64,000 nt of DNA from Madurella fahalii (taxonomy: Eukaryota > Ascomycota > Sordariomycetes > Sordariales): the NCBI GenBank assembly GCA_029876055.1, contig CM056880.1, positions 124,001 through 188,000 on the forward strand. Reading direction: 5' to 3'. The first letter of the stretch is position 1, and the number at the start of each line of letters is the position of its first letter. The notes below the pieces were generated by a model, which was not told the origin of the DNA, made no database searches, and saw only the letters and a program-made list of their open reading frames with translations. The translations under genes and the position numbers were made by a program. This document shows positions 1 through 11,775 of this stretch, one piece after another.

Positions 1-651
1 TCTATTGTGTTTCCTAACTTTAAGATTCAGTGGTTCTTCTTCGCCGCATACGCTCTCTTGGGATGATGTTGAAGAATGACTGACGAGTTATAGAAACTAC
101 GGTACTCTGGGGAGGGGCGATACTCTACGGCCACAATGTGTAGCTTCGGTGGCAGGAGTGATGGAGATACACTACGGAAATGGAAAGTAATGAACAGCTA
201 CTCGTGTTGGTGGTCTAGATTCATCACAGTCACACGTTCTTCAATCTCACATTCATTAATTTGGTTGATTTGAGGCGATAAGGTGTTGAGCTATGCAGTT
301 GTACGTCGTTGATTGCTTGCACAGCTACTTAAGATACTGATGTTGCGGGAAATAGTCCTGCAAATATATACAATGTGCCTTTTCAACGCCCTGCCACGTT
401 CCCTGTGTCCAACCTACGGATACCTCGATGTACTCATGGCTTGTGGGCACTGTCCATCGGTGTCAGTAACGGGGTCGTTTTGTGATTTACGAGCTAGCGT
501 AAGGCGCCTACTTACGGTAGCTGAATGACTGACAATTCTGAGATGATTCGTCTCGAGCCCGAAATCCTAGGGTCATAAATACTTTATGCAGACCAAGGGT
601 TTCAGTAATTCCTCGCGATACGCACTCTCCTGTCATAGCAGCTAATCATGG
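1..651. other. No supported gene
   Basis: This stretch lies downstream of the sugar transporter, whose stop is at 652-654 on the minus strand. Short open frames are present, but none has a recognisable motif, intron pattern or family resemblance. I see no repeat or RNA gene in it. Confidence 0.4.
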
Positions 652-2591
652 TTACATTGACCGCACCTTGTTTGTTTCAGCAGAAACAGCTTCCACAAAG
701 TCTGCCGGCGACTTGGACCCGGCCTTTGCCAGCGAAGTTTCGAGGTTCCGCATCTCTTGTAATGCCTTATCCATGATGCTAGTTCGCGTAGTTTTGAATT
801 CCCAGGTAGGGATTCTCCTCTTAAACAATTCGTCAATCTCTTCTAGTGTTCGACCTTTAAGTTCGGGCAAACAGAGGAAGAAAAAGACGCCGCAGATGAA
901 GTTTGATCCTGCCCAGACATACCCATATTTGGCGCCCTTTCGTTATCACCACGTCAGCCCCTTTCAGATCAGCGGCAGATGGGACTGCGTGCTACTTACC
1001 CAGTTCAAGTTTTCGGGGTTGATAAAGTATGGCGAGCAAAATCCAGTCAACCATGCCAAGAAATAGCCCAGGCTAATGGCAGATCCCACCGTCCATGATC
1101 TCAACCTCGTGCTCACGAGTTCCGTCGCTACGGGATAGCTCGCTGCACCAACGAACGCGTTATATGCAAACATACACAGAGACATGAAGGCAATGAGAAA
1201 ATTCCGAGCAACAGCTGTCCCAGCTGACGTGGTGGCTGTAATGGCCATGGTCAACATACACAGCCCCTGAGTCACTGAGCCGATCATCATGATGCTTCGT
1301 CTGCCGAAGACGTGGCGCATGAGATAAATACCGATATTTACGCCAATGAACCCCACGCAAGTCTTCATAACGGAATACTTGAAGGCTTCGTCGACGGTGA
1401 GCCCCGATACAACCATGAAGTAGGTGGTATAGCCGATAAGAAACCAAGAACCGCTTGTGGCGAGTTAGTAATTATTGGACTAAAAATGTACAACGGACTT
1501 CTCACCTCCCAGTCTGAGCTGTTGAATGTAAGCATCTGACAACCAAGCGTCACCAGGTCGGGGGGGATGAGGATGACAAAACCTACTTGCGATAATCCCG
1601 AAGCAAATAAGCGTACGGCGCAAATTGCTACCTATTCACACATGTCAGAACTTGTTTGAGTCAAATGTATGGTTGGAATGGAGTGGTCGAAGGCAACTTT
1701 ACCCCTGAACATGTCAAGTGGACCGACCGAGGTCGCAAGCTTTCTCTCTTCCTCAATCCCTTTTAACATCTCAGTCCACTCCAGTTCTAAGTCCCCCGGA
1801 CGTAGCGAGTCACCTCGTAACGTCTGAAGTGCCTTCAAGCCCGCATTCGACTTGCCCCTTATTGACCAAGTATCTTGGTGATTCAGGCACAAATAGCAGC
1901 CCCACCGACAAGACCGCCGGCATAATAAATTGAATCCCTAGGGGAATTTGATATGATGATTTATCAAGCGCTTTCGAAGTGGCATTCGTAACGGCTGCTC
2001 CAGCAATACTTCCGATAGTAACCCACTCGGAGAATAGGGCGACCAAAACGGCACGTAGATGGGCTGGTGCCGCCTCGGCGCAGTAAATATTAGAAAAGGT
2101 CACGAGGAAGCCGTTGCCAAACCCCAAAACCAATCTGCCGAGATAGATGGCGCCCCAGTCGACTGTGCCGATTTGAATTGCAGCCCCAAGAGCCGTGAGG
2201 AAACACGCCAACCAAAGTGCGGGCCTGCGACCGAAAAAGGGGGCGAAGGCACCAGCGAAGATGGAAGAAAGGAAAGCGCCAAGAGTTAGAAGCGAGCCAA
2301 TCAGTTGTTGGAAGGTCCGCTATTGTTTGCTTAGCATCACTCGACGTGCTTATGGGGAGGCGTTGTCTGTAGGCTGCATACATCGATCCCATACCCCCCG
2401 CCAAGGTCCGAGTCAACATACCCAAACACCTGGAGGAAGCCGGGCATTGCTTGTAGACTGGCGAGACATGCAGAGTCAAGACCATACTGCATATTGGCCA
2501 CGGCGACGATGCCACATATTAACAAGCATTTCCGGTTTGCCCAGAGCGATGTCTCGGGAAGGTGAGTTGATCTTTCAGGCCCGGTAGTCAT
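652..2591 (-). pseudogene. MFS sugar (maltose/hexose-type) transporter, one frameshift
   Basis: Plasma-membrane sugar porter of the major facilitator superfamily, resembling fungal alpha-glucoside/hexose permeases. The start at 2591 gives an N-terminus with the family-like MQYGLDSACLASLQAMPGF. Exon 1 is 2591-2382 and exon 2 starts at 2319 (62 bp intron, phase 0). Later come GRLVLGFGNGFLVTFSNIY, the sugar-porter motif PESPRYL, and the C-terminal LPELKGRTLEEIDELF (PETKG-type motif) in a last exon 936-652 after a 63 bp intron (937-999). Two further introns lie between about 1690 and 1465, with boundaries I cannot fix. Near 1841-1851 the frame changes: PESPRYLVNKGQVE is in one frame and AGLKALQTLRGD in another, with no plausible intron between. 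So there is a one-base indel, either a real mutation or a sequencing error. Substrate specificity cannot be read from sequence. The neighbouring NRPS-like and GMC genes suggest a metabolic group. Confidence 0.8.
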
Positions 2592-4623
2592 CTTTCGGGA
2601 ATAACAGGCTCTGCTCGTCTCGTATTTCGGTCGAAGGTAGTAGGCAGTACATATAATGGTGAGAGTAATATTTGCGAAGTAGCTAACACATCACTATTGG
2701 AGCGACTCTGGTAAGGAGACCTCACATGTGAATCGTAATTTGAGAGGGGTAACTGCGGGTATATTCTCCCTCTATTTGGTTTGTTCAGCCTCGTCCTGCC
2801 AGCGACGACGGGAGACGTTTCCCGCATGGCCATCTCCGCATCACGGCAGTTCAGCGTTCTCCAATTGCTAGGAACCGGATTCCAACCTTTGTCAGAAGGC
2901 TTCTCTCACCTGTTCTCAAATGTCTGTGGCGCTGAAAACTTCTCTGCATCCTAGGTGGGCACTAAACCGTATAAAACTAATGTGAAGTCGTAAGTAATTA
3001 TATGAGGCAGAGGAAACATTGTCCCAATATACCTCTGTTTTTCGTACATTGGAACAATCCTATAATCCAGCTGGCAAAATAGGCAATCATTACTGTCGGT
3101 GCGACCGGAGATTGAGCTTGGAGGTGTTGAAGCACCCTAGTTGCTGGTAATTGTTGTTATTAGAAGGGGCTTGCAGTACACATACAATACTCATGCACAC
3201 ACGGAAGTTATATAACTGTTTGGAATCTCACCAACGGCATTTTGGGATTCGATTGAATGCAAGATGCCAACAACAGGAAAGCGAACTGATCGTATGCCAC
3301 ATGCCAAATAAGACATGCCGCCTTGGCTATCCTGGTACTGTGTTAACATTACTATAACACAGTATACTAATGAAGTCTAGTACCACGATCAACTCTGCTC
3401 TCCCTGGTAATCTGCCAGCCTAACTTCGCTTTGGCTAATACTCGTAGGGCGTGAGGGTACCTTATTAACGACTTATCCCGGGCTTGAGCCCGCTGAGAGA
3501 AGACAACCACCCACCAACATCTAGCTTATTCCATCTAGCTCTACGCAATATTCCAGTCGATTTACAGACCCGACTGAGCGCAGTATTAATGCTCCGTTTC
3601 TTCTCTAGAGATGGTTGACTGGGCACATTGTAATGGTTAATGGGCTTCGGGATTTCAATATTCCCCCAGTGCTACTGGTGCCATTGCGGATGCAGTCCCG
3701 GTTCAAACGGTAAACTCACTGGATGATACCCCACCGATCCCCTTGTTCCGGCCGTATTCTCGCCATCGTCGTCCCACTGGATGCGATTAATGAAATAGGA
3801 AATGAAGGACCAAATGTCGCCATTCCTGATATAAGTATAGGTAAAATTTCAACCGCGCGGCTCAACTTTGACGTTGAAGGTCCATCACCTGTAATTACTG
3901 CTGCACTATTCGACGCAGGTGAAGCAGCAATAGGCTCGTACACCGGCAACAGCATTGCACTTTATCACCAACAAATAACATGTTGCACGGCCGCATCTCA
4001 GCTCTAGGACTCCTTGAGCCAAAAGCTTCCGTTAGTGCGTTGCATTCCTAGCGCCACTGTGCCTCGAGCAGTCCCTCAATAAGGTAGGAAGCCCCGCTAG
4101 CTTGGTCCCTATAAGCTGATTATAATCACAGAAGTCGCCGACGTGTACTCGCAGTCAATGGCGCCATACCATGCTGTTGGTTGGCTGGCACCAGTAACGG
4201 ATTCGCGTCATTGCCTTCTGACACTACATTCATCCCTTCTTGCATGGTCCAAAGCTACACTAATGGCAATCGGCGCTACTGATTACACTCGCGTCATAAA
4301 CAAGGTTCACAATGGAGCAAACTGTGGGACCTGCAAACGTTATGATCCTAGAATGTCGGAGATCGACACCCGCTGGAGCTCGTGATTCGATCCAGATATC
4401 CATAGTGGAGCCGCCCCTGATATCTGATGGTGATGCGGAATGGCCGAATGCTGTCGTAGTGATCGCGTCATGTTGCTATCTCATGGTGTACCGAGCCTAC
4501 TAGACTATATTATATCAAATGAAAATACTGTAATTGTTCGACTCGATGGCAGCGCAGGGCACGAGAACCCACCAACTCTGGATTACACCTGAAGCACAAG
4601 TTGCAGCACTGGATGCCGTGAGG
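2592..4623. other. Intergenic region with a possible gene relic near 3.7-4.5 kb
   Basis: This is the shared upstream region of the divergent transporter and NRPS-like genes, so both promoters should lie here. Open frames at 3723-4007 and 4143-4385 (plus strand) have protein-like composition, for example GNEGPNVAIPDISIGKISTA, but I do not recognise a family and they are not joined by an obvious intron. They may be the remains of a decayed gene. Confidence 0.3.
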
Positions 4624-7600
4624 ATGTCAACGCCAAGCACACAATATGGTAAAAGGCTGCTGGTCCACATTGTTGATGACCGCGCCCAAAGTGACCCTGG
4701 TCGGGAGTGGGTTTCGATCCCTAAGACATCTAGCCCAGAAGATGGCTGGAAGAAACCACGTATCAGCAAGCCGCCAACGCTGTCAACCGCGTCGCACACA
4801 AGTTAGTTGGGTCCACGGGGAAGCCGGAAAACGGCGAGTTCCCGACAGTCGCCTACCTTGGCCCCAACGACGCCCGATACCTCGTTTTCACGCTGGGTGC
4901 CGTCAAGGCGGGCTACCAGGCGCTGTTTATTTCTCCCCGCAATTCTCAGGAAGGCCAGCTTAATCTGTTCGAGCAGACCAACTGCAACATCATCTGGTTT
5001 GATGTGGCTTACACGGCCATGGTTCAGCCCTGGCTGCAGGAGCGAGACATGCATGCGATCATGGTCTTCCCCGTCTCCGCATGGTTTCCTGAGGAGCACA
5101 TTGAGCCGTACCCGTATAGCAAGACATTTGATGAGGCCGAGTGGGACCCGCTGCTAGTACTTCACACCAGCGGGAGCACCGGGTTGCCAAAGCCAATCGT
5201 TGCAAGGCAGGGCATGCTCGCGATTGCTGATAAGTATCATAATCTTGGCGAATGGAAGAGAAGGGTAATCTGGGTAGACGAGATGGCAAGGAGGTCAAAG
5301 AGAATTCTGCACCCAAGTAAGCTGCCTGAAACCCGGATTACTCGTTTACGATATAAACCTCAGGCGACTGACAGATGCCTGTCTAGTGCCTCTTTATCAC
5401 GCTGCGGCCCTGTACACTTCCTTGTTCATGGTCCACTACTGGGATGTTCCAACGGCGTTGGGTATCGGTGTCGGCCGCTCTCATCCGGCATGGTGCTGGA
5501 ATGTCTTAAGTACCTTGATGCGGACTCGACTTTATTGCCGCCGGCAATCCTGGAAGAACTCAGCCAATCAGAGGAATCGATCAATGTATTGAAGGAACTG
5601 GCATACGTAGGATTTGGTGGTGGTAAGCGGATGTTCATTTCTAGCAGAAGAGCTAAATTATAGACGCTGAACTATCGTGATAGGCAATTTGTCTAGCGAG
5701 GCCGGACACAGACTTGTCAAAAACGGCGTGACTATTCTAAATGTCATCTCAGCCACAGAGTATGCAGTTATGTGCCCATGACTTAGAGAGCGAAGGCTAA
5801 ACGAGCCAGGTTTACACCTTACCTAATCTATTGGCAGCCGAACCCCGAGCTCTGGCGATATTTCATCTTCAATTCGGAGCTCTTTGGTTGCGGCTGGAGG
5901 AAGTCAGCGGATGGAGAAGCCTACGAGCAGGTGATTGTGAGAAAACACAAATATCCTGGCTACCAGGGCTTCTTTTACACCTTCCCGGACGCCAAGGAGT
6001 ATAGTACAAAAGATCTCTACAAGCTCCATCCATCGATGGATGACCACTGGATGTTCTATGGCCGTGCCGACAATATCATTGTATTCTCGAATGGCGAAAA
6101 GCTCAACCCAGTAAGCATCGAGCAGATCATGATGGGTCACCCCGGAATCAAAGGGACAATAGTGGTTGGCAGCAACCGATTTCAGCCGGCCATGATTGTT
6201 GAGCCCACTATGCAGCCCAAGGCCAAGAAGGAAGCAAACGAATTCCTGGACAGTATCTGGCCCTTAGTCGTCAAGGCAAACAAAGAGACCGTAGCCCACG
6301 GCCAAATCGGCCGGCAGTTCATTACACTCTCCAGCCCGAGCAAACCATTCCTCCGGGCGGGAAAGGGAATCCAGCGGGCGAGCACCGTTCGGATGTACAA
6401 GAATGAGATCAACAAGATCTATGAGGATGCGAACAAAGTCACCTCGTCCGAGACACCTAGGCTAGACCTCAGCTCCAAGGAAACGTTACGCAGGTCTATC
6501 GAGAGCCTCTTTGAAAAATGGCTGGGGGCACCGACGTTGGAACCAGATACCGGTTTCTTCACCGTTGGGATTGACTCGATGCAGGTCATTAATGCGTCTC
6601 GGCTTCTTAGGGCTGGCTTGGAGGCGGCTGGGGTCCATGTCAACGCCTCCGCCCTCGCGACGAGGGTTATCTATGGTAACCCGACCACAAAGCGCTTGGC
6701 AGAATACCTATACTCGGTAGTGAACAAGGAGAGTAAGGACGCCACCGCCGGCGAGGGACAGGCGCAGCAGGAGGACCACGCCATGGAAGCGCTAATCGAG
6801 AAATATGTGGGGACCGACATGCCAATAAAACGGGCTGAAAAACTCCCGCCAGCAGATGAAGATCAGGTAATCGTATTACAGGAACCACAGGCGCATTGGG
6901 GTCCTACATGCTCGACTTGGCATCGTCCTGTCCTAGCGTCAAGAAAATCATATGTCTCAACCGATCCGGAAACGCCAGGGATCGGCAGACAAAGGGAAAT
7001 GGCGAGCGTGGTTTGAGCATCGGATTCTCCAAGGCCGAATTTCTGCATGCCGACCTCTCACGCTTTGACTTGGGGCTCGGTAAGGAGGCGTACGAAAGAC
7101 TGCTCAGCGAGGTCGACCGCGTGATACACAATCAGTGGCCCGTCAACTTCAACATGCCCGTCGAGTCCTTCGAGCCGCACATTCGCGGGGTGCACAACCT
7201 AGCTGAGTTCAGTTGCAAGGCAGACAAGCGTGTTCCTGTTGTATTCATCTCGTCTATTGCCACTGTCGAGCGGTGGAAGGGGCCCGATCCCGTACCGGAA
7301 CAGTCGTTACACAACTTTGACATAAGCATGGGCGGTTATGGGCGATCCAAGCTCGTCGGTAGTCTCGTCTTGGAGAAAGCGAGCGACATTTCCGGCGTGC
7401 CCACGGAGATCATCCGCGTCGGCCAAATCGCCGGTCCCAGCACCGAGAAGGGTTACTGAAACCGCCAAGAGTGGCTACCCAGCATTATCGCAAGCTCTGT
7501 ATACCTTGGTATTTTTCCTGGGAGCCTTGGCCAAATGTCAACAGTCGACTGGACCCCCATCGAAGGGATTGCCAAGCTCGTGTTGGAGGTGTCTGGCGTG

Positions 7601-7966
7601 ACGTGCAAGGTCGCTGTGGAAGATATCAATGGGTACTTCCACGGTATCAACCCGGAAAAGGCGCAATGGGAGACGCTCGCAAAAGCGGTCAAGGAATTTT
7701 ACGGCGATCGCATTAAGAGGGTGGTTGACTTAGACGAGTCGGTGAGCGCGCTGGAGAGAAGTCAGACAACAACCGAAGACATTAACAAGAACCCCGGCGT
7801 CAAACTGCTTGAAACATACAAGACGTGGGCTCGGGCTGCAAAAGAAAGTTGGGGATATGTCGCCATGGATATGGGAAGGACAATGAGCCGCAGCAAGACG
7901 ATGCGTGAGATGCAAGCCATCACACCAGAGTTGATGAAGAATTGGTGCCGGCAATGGAGGTTCTGA
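4624..7966 (+). pseudogene. NRPS-like (A-T-R) enzyme, broken
   Basis: A single-module adenylation-thiolation-reductase protein. Intact relatives activate a carboxylic acid as an acyl-adenylate, load it on a phosphopantetheine arm and release it by NAD(P)H reduction. The start at 4624 gives MSTPSTQYGKRLLVHIVDD, the usual N-terminus. The A domain has core A3 LHTSGSTGLPKP (about 5155-5195) and YGRADNIIVFSNGEKLNP (about 6058-6110). The carrier-domain serine is in GIDSMQV (about 6570), and the reductase covers about 6870-7966. Introns: 5317-5386, 5623-5683 and about 5767-5837. Damage: frame changes near 4750-4756 (A-run), 5467-5472 and 6878 (one base missing just before the Rossmann TGTTGALGS-type motif), and an in-frame TGA at 7457-7459 where relatives have Trp (GY-W-NRQEWLPS). 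The product cannot be made as one chain, so it is most likely a pseudogene. Confidence 0.85.
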
Positions 7967-8586
7967 ACCAACCATGCCACACTGCACCTTGAGAGGTTCC
8001 ACACAAAAAGTTACACATTGTTATATATATATATACATTTCTAGTTTCATGCCTCTCTATGTGTACCTCATCCATCATCGACACGGTGATTAGCTGCGTA
8101 CCTTATATATAGCCGTCTGCACCACAGTAGAATTGATACCTTTCTGCATGCCCTGCGCAACTGCACCTGGCTCCATGAGAAATGGTTATTTTCGCCTAAG
8201 CTGCTTCCCTGTGATATGCGACGCAACAACCCCGCCGACAAGACGCAAGGGTCATTCGGCCGTATGTCCGTCGCTCTTCACGGTTAGCAGTTGATCCTGG
8301 TTCTGTGGACACGCGGCGTAGCGGTGTTATTCCGGCCTCAAGGGTTTCCGGTAGCATTCGCAACCATTGGCTACTCAGCTTTGCGTAGCATCTGGTCTTT
8401 AACCGAGACAATGGAGCGTCGCAATCGGCTCCCACACCCTCCCAGGAGGATTCATACCGTAGAATTCCCAATGCAGCAGCGGGTAGCGTACGCATAAGGT
8501 TCCTGGAAGAAATTGAGATATAAATGATCTCGTCTTCCAGGACTACTAGCGTGCCTCCTTTGTCTCCGGAGCCCGGGTGCACTACG
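7967..8586. other. Intergenic spacer between NRPS-like and GMC genes
   Basis: About 0.6 kb that should hold the 3' end of the NRPS-like gene and the promoter of the GMC gene. A TA dinucleotide run (tatatatatata) sits near 8021-8034. I see no further gene. Confidence 0.4.
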
Positions 8587-10600
8587 ATGATGATTATCGC
8601 AATGGGTCGTCTAACCCTCACCCTGGCTTTGGCATACAGCATCGGGAAGCCGACTGCAGCCATCGAAGACTTTGACTACATCATCGTTGGCGCAGGGACC
8701 ACTGGGCTCGTTGTTGCCAACCGACTCTCCGAAGACCCTTCGGTGGCCGTTGCTGTCATAGAGCCTGGAACCGATCAGAGAGATAATATCAATGTCACAG
8801 CCACGGATAGGTTTTCTCAAGCCTTTAACACGCCGATTGACTGGGCATATGAGACCGTCATGCAACCCGGTGCCGGCAACCGGTCGCTTCCGTTGCACCA
8901 AGGCAAGGCATGGGGCGGGACTAGCACGATAAATGGTGAGCAACCACTACGGGCACGGAAGATGCCGTCAATCGCTAACATAGCCTCACATCCGTTAGGC
9001 ATGACATACATACGCGGAAACATTGCCGAAATCGACTCCTGGGAGCACCTTGGGAATCCCGGCTGGAACTGGGGTGCCCTTCTTCCTTACTACAAACTAT
9101 CTGAGGGGTACACAATTCCAACAGACACGCAGTTGGCAGCTGGAGCAACTTATAGACGGCAATATCATGGGTTTGATGGTCCCCTTCGTGTCGGCTACTC
9201 GGCTGCGCTCCGGAACGGCTCGTTCGCACCGGCTGTCATGCAGACATGGGAAGGCTTGTCACTATCCCAGAATCCAGATCTGAACAGTGGGGATGTGAGA
9301 GGCTTTTCGATGGGCCCGCAGACTTTAGATCCAGGAAATGACGTGCGGTGGGACGCTGCTCGCGCATATTACCACCCGGTCGAACATCGGCACAATCTCC
9401 GGATACTTAAGGGAACGGTGAGACGAATAACATGGGCCGATGGAAAGCGGTATAAAAGGGGTTATCCTAGTGCCCGCTTGGTGGCTTGTGGCATTGAGAT
9501 GCTTACAGACGACGGAAAGTTGACCAAAGTGCGTGTTAGAAATGAGGTTGTTATTTCTGCCGGAGCTGTCCGGACTCCACTTGTGCTCGAAGCTTCTGGG
9601 ATTGGGAATCCTAGGTAGGTTTGCTAACCGAGTCCGAGCATCTGCTATAAATTGAGCCCACTGACAATCAGCCCTTGAATCAGCGTTCTCAGGGCTCTAG
9701 ACATAGAGACTCGAGTGAATCTTCCGGGAGTAGGAGAAAACCTAGTGGAGCAACCCAGCCACCTGCTCAGGTTTTCGGGCAACCTTGAACCGTCGGCGAA
9801 CGCATACCACACATTTGTGACAGCCGCGGACGTTTTTGGCGCTGATCTCGCAGCAGTTGAAGAAGAAACGCGGAACAGCCTTTCGAGATGGGCGCAGGCG
9901 GCGGTGGACGCTTCTAAGCCGGGGAGTCTGAAAGCTTCAGCCGTCGCAAAGCTATTGCGGATTCAGCACGAGATCCTCTTCAAACGTAACGGCACTATCG
10001 GAGAGGTGCTTACGATCGTGGCACCTGGTGGTGTTCTCGCGTCGCAGTATTGGCTCCTGCTCCCTTTTTCTCGTGGTAGCGCGCATCTTGGATCACTCGA
10101 TGACATTGACGAACCCGTTATCGATCCCCGGATATTCCTTGCTGACTTTGACCTTGCCGCACTAACCGCGGTAGGGAGGCTTGCTGAAACGTTTTGGCGC
10201 TCTGATCCAATGAACGTACGGGCTTCTGTAGTTGGACCAATCCCACAAGGAACCACAAGTCTGCCTAACAACGCGACGGATGCAGAATGGCACGCGCATT
10301 TGCGAGATACAGGTACTTACTAATTCCCATTTACCCCTCGTTGTTGAAATGCAGCACAGCATCGCGCTGACCAAGCTGCAACAAGTGGCGGCAAACTCAC
10401 ACGTTATGGGGACTGCTTCCATGATGTCCCGGAAGCTGGGTGGAGTGGTTGACCCAGAGCTCCGCGTGTATGGCACGGTTAACGTTAGGGTTGTGGACGC
10501 TTCCATTCTTCCCACCCAAATCAGCGGCCATTTGACAGCGACATTATATGCAGTGGCGGAACGGGCCTCGGAAATTATCAAAGGGACTTTTAAGAAATAA
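8587..10600 (+). CDS. Secreted GMC-family FAD oxidoreductase
   Basis: Glucose-methanol-choline oxidoreductase, a flavoenzyme oxidising alcohols or sugars (aryl-alcohol oxidase/glucose oxidase relatives). Exons 8587-8935, 8999-9614, 9684-10312 and 10386-10600 join in frame to 602 residues, the usual family length. A hydrophobic leader (GRLTLTLALAYSIG) precedes the FAD-binding DYIIVGAGTTGLVVANRLSE. GKAWGGTSTINGMTYIRG is the first GMC signature and spans the first splice junction. AGAVRTPLVLEASGIGN is the second. NSHVMGTASMM carries the probable catalytic His, and DASILPTQISGHLTATLYA is the C-terminal block with the second active-site residue. ATGs at 8590 and 8602, or an upstream in-frame ATG at 8524, are alternative starts; 8587 to 8602 give the best signal peptide. 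Intron 1 (63 bp) is a multiple of three with no stop. No damage is seen, unlike its NRPS-like neighbour. Confidence 0.9.
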
Positions 10601-11290
10601 CTGTTAGCAATACTTGGATCCGCTGGTAAACAAACGGAATTCTATGCCGCGTCTCAAAGGTGCGTTGCCTTGTTGGCTCGTATGTGTTCAGCTTTTATTC
10701 TTTGTCGAGAGGAACACATGCCTTGAGCTGAGTAGTAGGATATGTTGCTTCAGCCACTCACTGATCAACTAACACGTCAGGGCGCTATCTTCCCCGGGCC
10801 AGCAAGCTCCCTCGACTTTGATTATAAGATTTCACCGAAAATAGAAACCCCAAGCCCGAAAAGTCACGCTCGGTGAATCGTGAGATGGGACTAAGAGACT
10901 CAATGCGGTATGCCGCGGCTTGGCATTGGGTGTCGTGACATGAATTCTCGTATCCGCTGCCAGGTGACCATTCGAGCTGGGAGACCAGAAAGGAGGCACT
11001 AGTAGTTGAGCCGCTCTTTCTCTCCATGCAGCATAGCATTGCGCAGCCAAGCTCGTAATTGAGGAAGGATGAAGCGACGTGACACTATTATTCTTTAATC
11101 TGGAAACAACTCTTGCTGGCATGTTCGTGCCGTAGACACTACCTACGCATGGGGAAAGCTTTAATGGGAATCGACATGAGCAGTGACTGCAGTGAGCCAG
11201 GGGCGGAATCGTCAGTTATTCTTAGCCTTACGGGGACGGTGATGGAGTGAGTATTTCCGTTCATTGTAATTGGGACACTTGTCAGAAATC
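10601..11290. other. No supported gene
   Basis: The region between the GMC gene and the next promoter. Open frames on the minus strand at 10785-11122 show no recognisable motif. Confidence 0.35.
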
Positions 11291-11293
11291 TGT

Positions 11294-11299
11294 ATATAG
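11294..11299 (+). promoter_or_regulatory. TATA box candidate
   Basis: The sequence ctgtatatagactcc lies about 150 bases upstream of the open reading region of the small gene remnant at 11380-11790, and is followed by an A/C-rich leader like fungal 5' UTRs. Confidence 0.35.
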
Positions 11300-11379
11300 A
11301 CTCCTTCGGCAGTCAGCTCCAAGCAAGGCTACAACCATTATCTCGCATTATCAGATTCAACGCTCAACACCATAACGCA

Positions 11380-11775
11380 TCTCACACACGCTACCACCGT
11401 TGTCAGCGATACGATCGAGCACAACCACAATTTTACAGTTACATCTTCCGCCATGTATTTGACGGCCTGGAATACGGGCAGTCCGCCATGCTCACATTCA
11501 CCTACCCAGCTGCCTCGGCAGGCAAGCTATGCTGGCTCGAGTTCTTTCACGGCGAACCCAACTATATCTCCGACCCCAACGGCGTGCGGATCGATGTCTT
11601 TAGGCAGTGGGCTCCAGCCACGTGTACGGATGGGAGCATGAGCAACAACAGAGATGCACACCTGGGGCGGCTGAATGTGCCCGGGGCCGGCAAGGCGACG
11701 TGGGAAGTAACGTACAGCAGCCATCTGACAACCAAGCGACCTTTACCCACCCAAAGGGCCCCGGTGTTGGATTGA
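11380..11775 (+). pseudogene. Small gene remnant, possibly But2-domain-like
   Basis: The frame containing FDGLEYGQSAMLTFTYP, LCWLEFFHGEPNYISDPNG and RLNVPGAGKATWEVTYSS ends at 11773-11775 and has the composition of a real extracellular beta-rich protein. It resembles my recollection of fungal But2 C-terminal-type domains, which is a weak call. The natural upstream sequence (IEHNHNFTVTSS) is in a different frame, with the shift near 11455, and no ATG opens it. The C-terminus also appears to change frame near 11745. The promoter-like TATA upstream suggests a once-active gene, now broken. Alternatively a small undetected upstream intron could restore the frame. Confidence 0.4.

Noticed and set aside
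6878..6880. A 15-base intron (gtaatcgtattacag) to explain the frame change before the reductase domain
   Set aside because: It is far below the size of any other intron here (58 bp or more), and removing it would delete conserved residues. A one-base deletion explains the data better.
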